Of a DNA stretch of 64,000 nt, positions 58,673 through 64,000 are shown one piece after another; the stretch's first letter is position 1; every line of letters begins with the position of its first letter. Location: assembly GCA_002499445.1 (NCBI GenBank), contig DALS01000064.1, forward strand, positions 1-64,000, written 5' to 3'. The notes beneath the pieces were generated by a model. The model was not told the origin of the DNA. It saw only the letters and a program-made list of their open reading frames with translations, and did no database searches. Source of the DNA: Methanosarcina sp. UBA293 (GTDB lineage Archaea; Halobacteriota; Methanosarcinia; Methanosarcinales; Methanosarcinaceae). The translations under genes were made by a program, and so were the position numbers.

Positions 58673-61282
58673 TTGAAAATTAAAAATTATATAAAGATTT
58701 CATGCTTAATTCTGGTGCTCGGGCTGTTATGCACAAATGCGGCTGCCCAAGTCTCAGATTCAACAGGCAACCGCATTTGGGATGAAGATGTAAACCAGAA
58801 CCTTACCTATACATGGACACCTCAGATCTATTCAGGCTTTTATTATGATCTGGATACCGGAGAAGGTTCCGAAAATCTGACAGTTAAGCTCCTCAGTAAG
58901 GGCAGCCGGACAATTGAAGAGAAAAACCTGCAGTATGAAACAAAACCCATACAAACTGGTTTTGAGCACAAAAACTGGGGTTCATATCAGGTAATAGGGT
59001 TTATGGCAGAGCGCTATTTTGCAGGATATACGCCAAACTCAAGCTTTGCAAATAAAGAAATTAGTGTTATCTCTGATGGGCAGCTTTCAAAGGTACTGAC
59101 TGACACCGATGATAGGAAATCCCTGTATACAGGTTCTTCCCTCATTCTTGAAGAAGGATATTCCCTGAACATAGTTGAGGTTGACGTTAAAGGAAACAGC
59201 GTCTGGGTGCAGCTTGAAAAAGATGGCAATATAATAGATAACGCTTTCCTGCCCTCTAACAGTGATTATGTATATAAAACCGGGCTTGGAAGTACAGAAG
59301 ATGTGCCCATAATCGCAGTCTATTTCTCTCAAATCTTTAGCGGCAGAGAGACAAACGCGGTTTTCGTACAGGGAATTTTCCAGATCTCAGACCAATCCCT
59401 AAAGGTCCGGAGTGGAGACGATTTTGGAAAAATGGAAGTGAATTCCATCTCAAGTTCAGGCATAAAAATGAGAAACAGCGACTCTATCTCGCTTAGCAAG
59501 GGTAATACTATTGATATAATGGGTAAACTGAGTTTTGTTGTGGCTGATGCCAACAAGCTTCGTTTTGCTCCCATAGTTAAAACCACAGAGCCCGGGATAT
59601 ATGAATTAAGAGGAACTGTGCATGATGAGAAGTTTGATACTTTTGTCTGGACCCCTTTTAACTTCGAAGGTTTCTATTATAACATTGACGATAATGTTTC
59701 CACTGAAAGCCTTGTTATTGAAAAGCTAAATGACAGGACTATTGATGACAAAACGCTCGTTTATTCTACAAAACCCGCACGTGTTGAATTTGAACACAAA
59801 GGCTGGGGGAATTATGAGGTTGTCGGCTTCATGGCAGAGAAGTATTTTGCAGGATATCCTGAGAATACTTTTGGAAACTCAAAAGGCATAAGCGTGCTTT
59901 CAGACCGTATTCTTTCAAAAGTTCTTATCGATGACGACAACAAAAAATCCCTGTTCACAGGTTCTTCGTTAGCTCTGGAGAATGGATACTCTCTTAAGGC
60001 AGCAGAAGTCGATGTTAATGGAGAAAAGGTACTCTTTGAACTTTACAAAGATGGAAAGCTGGTCGATTCTGGAGTAGTTTCCAAGAATGGAGATTATATT
60101 TATAAAGCCGATATCGGAGGAGCTGAAAATGTTCCTGTCATTGCAGTCCATGTCAGTACAGTCTTCCGTTCCAGTGAAACAGATGCCGTATTTGTAGAAG
60201 GAATTTTCCAGATCTCAAACGATTACCTGAGAGTTTCTCAAGGTGACTCCTTTGGTAAAATGGAGGTCAGCTCGATTTCTAGCTCAGGCATTACAATGAA
60301 AAATGAGGACTCGATCTCCCTTTCAAAAGGTGACGTTATTGATCTGATGGGCAATGTCAAATTCAGAGTTGCCGATGCTTCAGTTCTTCGCTTTTATCCT
60401 TTTGTTGAAATCAAAACCGAGACAGGAGATCAACTGAACATTGAAATGCCAGATGCGCTTATAGCCGGAAGACAGGCTGAGATCCTGGTAACGGCAAGAA
60501 ACGTTTCAGTCGGCGGCGTTGAAGTCTTCGTTGGTACCACCAGTATCGGCACTACAGAATATAATGGAAAACTCACCTTCACACCTCACAAGGAAGGCAG
60601 CTTCACTGTAACTGCAAGCCGGACAGATTATGTTTCCGGAAGCAAGGAAGTTGACGTTGTCGCAGAAGGAGCCCAGAAACTTCTGCTCTCAGTATCACCT
60701 GCAACTGTCAGGGAAGGAGATCAGATCAGCATAAAGGTCACGGATTCTGTAAATAAACAACCTGTTGCCGGAGCTGATGTCTATTTCGGTGGAAAGAAAA
60801 TCGACAAACAAACGGACGCAAACGGTATAATATCTCACTGGGTTACCACTCCGGGTACGTATACCATAAATGCTACAAAAACAGGTTATGAAGAAGGAGA
60901 AACCGTGATTGAGGTACTTGAAAGCGTAGCACAGTTTACTTTCTCAGACCTCACATTAGAGCCGGCTTCGGTTGAGGCAGGCACTCCGGTAAAGATAAGA
61001 GTAAATGTTGTGAATAGCGGAAACGTTGCAGGAGAATCCAAAGTGGAACTGCTGGTTAATAACAAATCTGTTGATTCCAAGAATATAACTCTTAGCCCTA
61101 GTGAGAGTACAACAGTCGAATTCTCACATACTGAGGATAAGGCAGGGGCATATACAGTTGAAGTGGGAGGCCTGAACAAAAGCTACGAAGTGACCGAAAA
61201 AGCTCCTTTCTTCAGCGGGATAGTCACGCTTGGAATACTCGCCACAACATTTGTTTTTCTCAGAAAAAGAAGGACTGACTGA
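58673..61282 (+). CDS. S-layer protein with two tandem S-layer duplication domains
   Basis: The 869-residue exported protein has a signal peptide (residues 1-25) and two large related domains (about 32-308 and 320-582), each beginning with FVW/YTWTPxxxxGFYYD and containing GW-or-NWGxYxVxGFMAExYFAGY, RSLYTGSSLxLExGYSL and the FGKMEVxSISSSGIxM stretch: the Methanosarcina S-layer duplication domain. Three Ig-like/CARDB-like stalk domains follow, then a membrane helix (SGIVTLGILATTFVFL) and basic tail. It forms or joins the outer cell lattice. The start is TTG with GGAGG seven to eight bases before. A strong terminator follows. Confidence 0.93.
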   Translation: MKIKNYIKISCLILVLGLLCTNAAAQVSDSTGNRIWDEDVNQNLTYTWTPQIYSGFYYDLDTGEGSENLTVKLLSKGSRTIEEKNLQYETKPIQTGFEHKNWGSYQVIGFMAERYFAGYTPNSSFANKEISVISDGQLSKVLTDTDDRKSLYTGSSLILEEGYSLNIVEVDVKGNSVWVQLEKDGNIIDNAFLPSNSDYVYKTGLGSTEDVPIIAVYFSQIFSGRETNAVFVQGIFQISDQSLKVRSGDDFGKMEVNSISSSGIKMRNSDSISLSKGNTIDIMGKLSFVVADANKLRFAPIVKTTEPGIYELRGTVHDEKFDTFVWTPFNFEGFYYNIDDNVSTESLVIEKLNDRTIDDKTLVYSTKPARVEFEHKGWGNYEVVGFMAEKYFAGYPENTFGNSKGISVLSDRILSKVLIDDDNKKSLFTGSSLALENGYSLKAAEVDVNGEKVLFELYKDGKLVDSGVVSKNGDYIYKADIGGAENVPVIAVHVSTVFRSSETDAVFVEGIFQISNDYLRVSQGDSFGKMEVSSISSSGITMKNEDSISLSKGDVIDLMGNVKFRVADASVLRFYPFVEIKTETGDQLNIEMPDALIAGRQAEILVTARNVSVGGVEVFVGTTSIGTTEYNGKLTFTPHKEGSFTVTASRTDYVSGSKEVDVVAEGAQKLLLSVSPATVREGDQISIKVTDSVNKQPVAGADVYFGGKKIDKQTDANGIISHWVTTPGTYTINATKTGYEEGETVIEVLESVAQFTFSDLTLEPASVEAGTPVKIRVNVVNSGNVAGESKVELLVNNKSVDSKNITLSPSESTTVEFSHTEDKAGAYTVEVGGLNKSYEVTEKAPFFSGIVTLGILATTFVFLRKRRTD

Positions 61283-61347
61283 TGCTAAAGCGTCAGGCAT
61301 TCGAACTTATTAAAACACAACATAGCTTTAAGATACCTGTTCAGGCA

Positions 61348-61392
61348 GGAACCGGAAACCGAAACTGGATTTCCGGCTTTCCTTATTTTTTC
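61348..61392 (+). terminator. Hairpin/T-tract terminator of the S-layer gene
   Basis: A perfect 7-bp stem CCGGAAA/TTTCCGG (61352-61358 and 61370-61376) with an 11-base loop, extended by GGAA/TTCC, is followed by TTATTTTTTC. It lies about 70 bases after the S-layer stop. Confidence 0.75.
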
Positions 61393-61474
61393 ATCTTGAT
61401 TTTGCTTCCTTTTACTTTGCCAGAATAATGCCCGAACGACAGCTTAAAATACTGAACTACAATTGTTGAATACG

Positions 61475-61948
61475 ATGCTTGAAGCTTTGAGCTCCTTCAT
61501 TGCCGATTACGGTTACCTGAATCTTTTTATTCTGAGCTTCCTAGCTGCCACGGTTTTGCCAATGGGGTCAGAACCATTATTAGTAGCCCTTATTTATCAG
61601 GGATTTAATCCTTTTGCTGTCATTCTGGTAGCGACGTCAGGCAACTATCTAGGAGCATGCACAACGTATTATCTCGGACTAAAAGGACGTCCGGTGCTTG
61701 AAAAATACCTATCTCCTTCTCGTGAAAAACTTGAGAAAAGTGAAAGGCTTTTTAAAAAATATGGGGTTTACACCCTTCTTTTCACCTGGCTACCAGGCAT
61801 AGGAGACGTATTTACCATGGTTGCTGGCCTTATGAAGCTTCCTTTCCGATATTTTTCTGTGGTGGTATTTATTGGGAAATTTGGGCGTTACTTTGCAGTT
61901 GGATATCTGACAGCATATTTAGCAGTTGATTTTTTGTTATCCAGCTAA
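61475..61948 (+). CDS. YqaA/DedA-like (SNARE-associated) membrane protein
   Basis: A 157-residue integral membrane protein with about four hydrophobic segments. The DedA/VTT-like core is visible: GNYLGACTTYYLGLKGRP, a basic loop (SREKLEKSERLFKKYG) and FTWLPGIGDVFTMVAGLMKLPFRYF. DedA-family proteins move lipids or keep membrane potential in bacteria; the short YqaA form is uncharacterised. The ATG at 61475 is preferred; a TTG at 61463 adds four residues. No ribosome site is seen. Confidence 0.8.
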   Translation: MLEALSSFIADYGYLNLFILSFLAATVLPMGSEPLLVALIYQGFNPFAVILVATSGNYLGACTTYYLGLKGRPVLEKYLSPSREKLEKSERLFKKYGVYTLLFTWLPGIGDVFTMVAGLMKLPFRYFSVVVFIGKFGRYFAVGYLTAYLAVDFLLSS

Positions 61949-62660
61949 ATTAAAAACTTCATTTTTTTAAAGTTTCTATTTTAAGTCTCATTTGTTAAGT
62001 TTTTTGAAATCTCATTTGTTGAAATACTCTCCCCTTAGGATTTGCCTGTTTAAGCAAGCTTTTCATAGATTTCACTCTTTCTTTACAACATTAATTTTCT
62101 GACATTATCTTCCAAAAAATATTACCTACACAAGAAGAACAGAAATGTTTATATAATAAGACCTATGATATTAGGTTGCTAAAACAAATTTAGTTGATCT
62201 CCGTTGCTTTAATTTGTTTTTTCTCGCCTGTCTTCCAGACCTTCAAAACGGGATTTGCATTTGATTATAACCTCCATTTTTTATTTTTTTCATTTTTCCT
62301 TAATCTAACATTTTATTACTTTCTGCACAACCTAGCTTTTCATATCATAAGATATTTGGCCTTTTAAAGGAGAGACTGTGATTTTCATTATTTTATCTCT
62401 GTCAAATCCGTTTGATAGCTTTTTTATATAAAAATATTCAATATAAAACATAATAATTCTATAGATTTATGCATGACATGATTCAAGTTTGCTTGTTCTG
62501 CTCTATACATTCTCAACTTTGAGAATACCATTACCTTTGAACCAATTTGATACACGCTTATGCACTCGTTTCTTACTCACCGTAATCTTTATCTATAAAC
62601 TAACTCAATTTAACTTGCTTTGAGCTCACTAATATTTACTTGATATCCCTTGGTGATCCT
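61949..62660. other. Long leader region of the cbi genes
   Basis: About 700 AT-rich bases precede cbiM. A TATA box GTTTATATAATA at 62148-62159 is followed at once by a palindrome ACCTA-TGATAT-TAGGT (62161-62176), which would cover the transcription start as a repressor site. This would leave a leader of about 480 bases. A short hairpin GTCT-TCC-AGAC lies near 62230-62242. I looked for a cobalamin riboswitch signature and did not find one. Confidence 0.45.
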
Positions 62661-63368
62661 ATGCATATAATGGAAGGTTTTTTAGCCACTCCCTGGTGGC
62701 AGTTATGGTTTGCAGTGTCTATCCCAGCGATACTGTACGGAATTTACAAAATGAATAGACTGGTAAAAGAAAAACGTGAGATCTTACCCCTTCTTGCTGT
62801 TGCAGGTGCGTTTATTTTCGTGCTCTCTGCCCTAAAATTGCCTTCTGTCAATGGAAGTTGCTCTCACCCAACTGGAACCGGCATTGCTGCAATCATATTT
62901 GGACCGGCAATCTCGGCAGTGCTGGGAACAATCGTACTCCTTTATCAAGCTCTTTTCCTTGCACACGGCGGGCTGACAACCTTAGGAGCCAATGTATTTT
63001 CTATGGGAATAGTAGGGCCCCTGGTTGCATATCTAATATACAAAGCTGGAATGAGAGCGAATCTTAACTTTTATGCAGTAGTCTTCCTTGCCACAGCCTT
63101 TGGAGACTGGACAACTTACCTGATTACCACTGCGGAACTTGCTCTTGCATATCCTGCCAGTGATGTGCTTACCCTTGGAGGTTTCCTCAGCTCATTCAAG
63201 AAATTTGCACTCATCTTTGCAGTAACCCAGGCTCCCCTTGCGATCATGGAAGGAGCTGTCAGTGCCCTGCTCTTCAAATACGTCGTAAACGTCAAGAGCG
63301 ATATTCTTGTGGAAATGAAAGTCATTGAAGCTTCAGTCGCACGAAAACTTAGGGGAACTCCTGCATGA
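62661..63368 (+). CDS. cbiM: Cobalt ECF transporter S component CbiM
   Basis: CbiM is the substrate-binding membrane subunit of the energy-coupling cobalt importer. The mature protein must begin Met-His, because the N-terminal amine and His2 bind the metal; the ATG at 62661 gives MHIMEGFL exactly, so an upstream TTG at 62640 is wrong. GGTGAT lies three bases before. About six to seven membrane segments and the conserved PSVNGSCSHPTGTG loop are present. The stop overlaps cbiN (ATGA). Cobalt is needed for the corrinoid of MtaC. A nickel-specific relative is possible. Confidence 0.93.
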   Translation: MHIMEGFLATPWWQLWFAVSIPAILYGIYKMNRLVKEKREILPLLAVAGAFIFVLSALKLPSVNGSCSHPTGTGIAAIIFGPAISAVLGTIVLLYQALFLAHGGLTTLGANVFSMGIVGPLVAYLIYKAGMRANLNFYAVVFLATAFGDWTTYLITTAELALAYPASDVLTLGGFLSSFKKFALIFAVTQAPLAIMEGAVSALLFKYVVNVKSDILVEMKVIEASVARKLRGTPA

Positions 63369-63649
63369 GCCGAAAATTGGAACTTATCGTACTTGCAATA
63401 ATCCTTATCTTTGCAGCTCAGTTTATTTACATGTCTTCAACCACTGACGCTGAGTACGCAGGAGCTGACGGAGAAGCTGAAGGCGTGATAAACGACATTA
63501 CTGGCGGAACCTACAAACCAATTGCAGAACCTTTCTGGGAACCTCCTAGTGGAGAAATTGAAAGCCTCCTCTTCGGTCTTCAGGCAGCCATTGGTGCAGG
63601 AATCCTCGGATACTTCTTTGGCTATTACAGGGCTAAAAAAAACCTATGA
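63365..63649 (+). CDS. cbiN: Cobalt transport accessory protein CbiN
   Basis: A 94-residue protein with an N-terminal membrane helix (ELIVLAIILIFAAQFIY), an extracytoplasmic loop with EYAGADGEAE and PIAEPFWEPPSGEIES, and a C-terminal helix (LLFGLQAAIGAGILGYFFGYY). This is the CbiN layout, which helps load metal into CbiM. It overlaps cbiM by four bases and is translationally coupled. Confidence 0.92.
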   Translation: MSRKLELIVLAIILIFAAQFIYMSSTTDAEYAGADGEAEGVINDITGGTYKPIAEPFWEPPSGEIESLLFGLQAAIGAGILGYFFGYYRAKKNL

Positions 63650-63693
63650 AAACGAGCTTGGATATAAAGGGAAAAGTAAATCTGAAAGTGATA

Positions 63694-63780
63694 TGCCCTC
63701 TCCAGAGGGGGGACAGGCACTCTTTATAACTTCTTCTTCTACCATGTTAGTTTTCCTCTCTTGAAGGGAGGAAAGCTTTT
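63694..63780 (+). promoter_or_regulatory. Hairpins between cbiN and cbiQ
   Basis: The 197-base gap holds two inverted repeats: CCCTCT-CC-AGAGGG (about 63696-63709) and TTTCCTCTC/GGGAGGAAA with a TTGAA loop (63752-63760 and 63766-63774), the latter followed by GCTTTT. They may be a partial terminator or processing site that lowers cbiQ output relative to cbiMN. Confidence 0.5.
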
Positions 63781-63846
63781 ATCATTTGCCTTTTATTTTT
63801 AACACTTGATTTTTAGGCTTCATCTACCTTTCTGCGGGTTTTCCAT

Positions 63847-64000
63847 ATGACAAATATTCTTGATGATTATGCTCTTATGAGCCCTCTCAGGCACCGAAAT
63901 AACTGGTTGAAACTGGCAATAGTACTATTTGGTTTGCTTGCAGGGATCTCTTCCACTTCTCCCGTAACTCCTCTTTTCATAGCCTTCTGTATGGGTTTTA
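63847..64000 (+). CDS. cbiQ: Cobalt ECF transporter T component CbiQ (N-terminal part, cut by window end)
   Basis: The frame from the ATG reads MTNILDDYALMSPLRHRNNW and continues into a hydrophobic segment (LAIVLFGLLAGISST) up to the window end, matching the CbiQ N-terminus by position and pattern. CbiQ couples the ATPase CbiO to CbiM. Only 51 residues are visible; it is the third gene of the cbi run. Confidence 0.8.
   Translation, partial: MTNILDDYALMSPLRHRNNWLKLAIVLFGLLAGISSTSPVTPLFIAFCMGF

Noticed and set aside
62230..62245. Sequence resembling a cobalamin-riboswitch box when read on the minus strand
   Set aside because: It is on the wrong strand for cbiM, and the remaining conserved riboswitch parts are missing; only a short hairpin remains.

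Overview
The window looks like chromosome of a methanogenic archaeon of the genus Methanosarcina, probably close to M. barkeri. The evidence is a methanol methyltransferase operon (mtaCB) with mtaA beside it, a Methanosarcina-type S-layer protein with tandem duplication domains, tandem ADP-dependent sugar kinases, archaeal eS1, CCA-adding enzyme, Pcc1 and topoisomerase I, AT-rich intergenic DNA with archaeal TATA boxes, and above all the rare methanogen-type seryl-tRNA synthetase with its known zinc ligands. The species is inferred from memory of these families, not from a search.

Layout. 1-4.3 kb: methanol activation (mtaC, mtaB, convergent mtaA) behind a long repeat-bearing leader. 5.3-10.1 kb: one giant TPR protein. 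10.4-12.5 kb: small accessory genes (tandem-repeat secreted protein, DUF1232, DUF3303). 12.6-19.8 kb: housekeeping (thiC, topA, rps3ae, serS). 20.2-22.5 kb: a gene remnant, a PIN nuclease paired with a STAS-like protein, a stand-alone LigD-type phosphoesterase and a ferritin-like protein. 22.8-26.9 kb: secreted papain-like protease, pcc1 and a RecJ-like DHH nuclease. 27.2-33.1 kb: four secreted or cell-surface genes on the minus strand, punctuated by two hairpin/U-tract terminators. 34.0-37.9 kb: an unknown coiled-coil protein next to an MgtA-like P-type ATPase, plus a small membrane protein. 38.2-42.8 kb: radical SAM protein, tRNA-His, thi4, a META-domain lipoprotein and a Mop molybdopterin-binding protein whose only possible start is AUA. 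42.9-44.7 kb: TIR-like/zinc-ribbon gene with two unknown neighbours, a candidate sRNA and a 56-residue gene. 45.1-52.9 kb: a nucleoside deoxyribosyltransferase-like gene, argC-CBS-argJ, two ADP-dependent kinases and an Ogg glycosylase. 53.2-56.6 kb: a three-gene ABC-3C conflict island. 56.7-64 kb: cca, S-layer protein, a YqaA/DedA-like protein and cbiM-cbiN-cbiQ (cut by the window end).

How the genes fit together. mtaCB and mtaA form the methanol to methyl-CoM pathway, which depends on corrinoid cofactor and therefore on cobalt uptake of the CbiMNQ type seen at the far end. thiC and thi4 supply the pyrimidine and thiazole halves of thiamine. argC and argJ belong to arginine synthesis. The accessory islands best suited for new biology are the ABC-3C operon (53.25-56.65 kb), the TIR/zinc-ribbon neighbourhood (42.9-44.1 kb) and the PIN/STAS-like pair (20.5-21.5 kb). 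No CRISPR array, rRNA gene or intact insertion sequence was seen.
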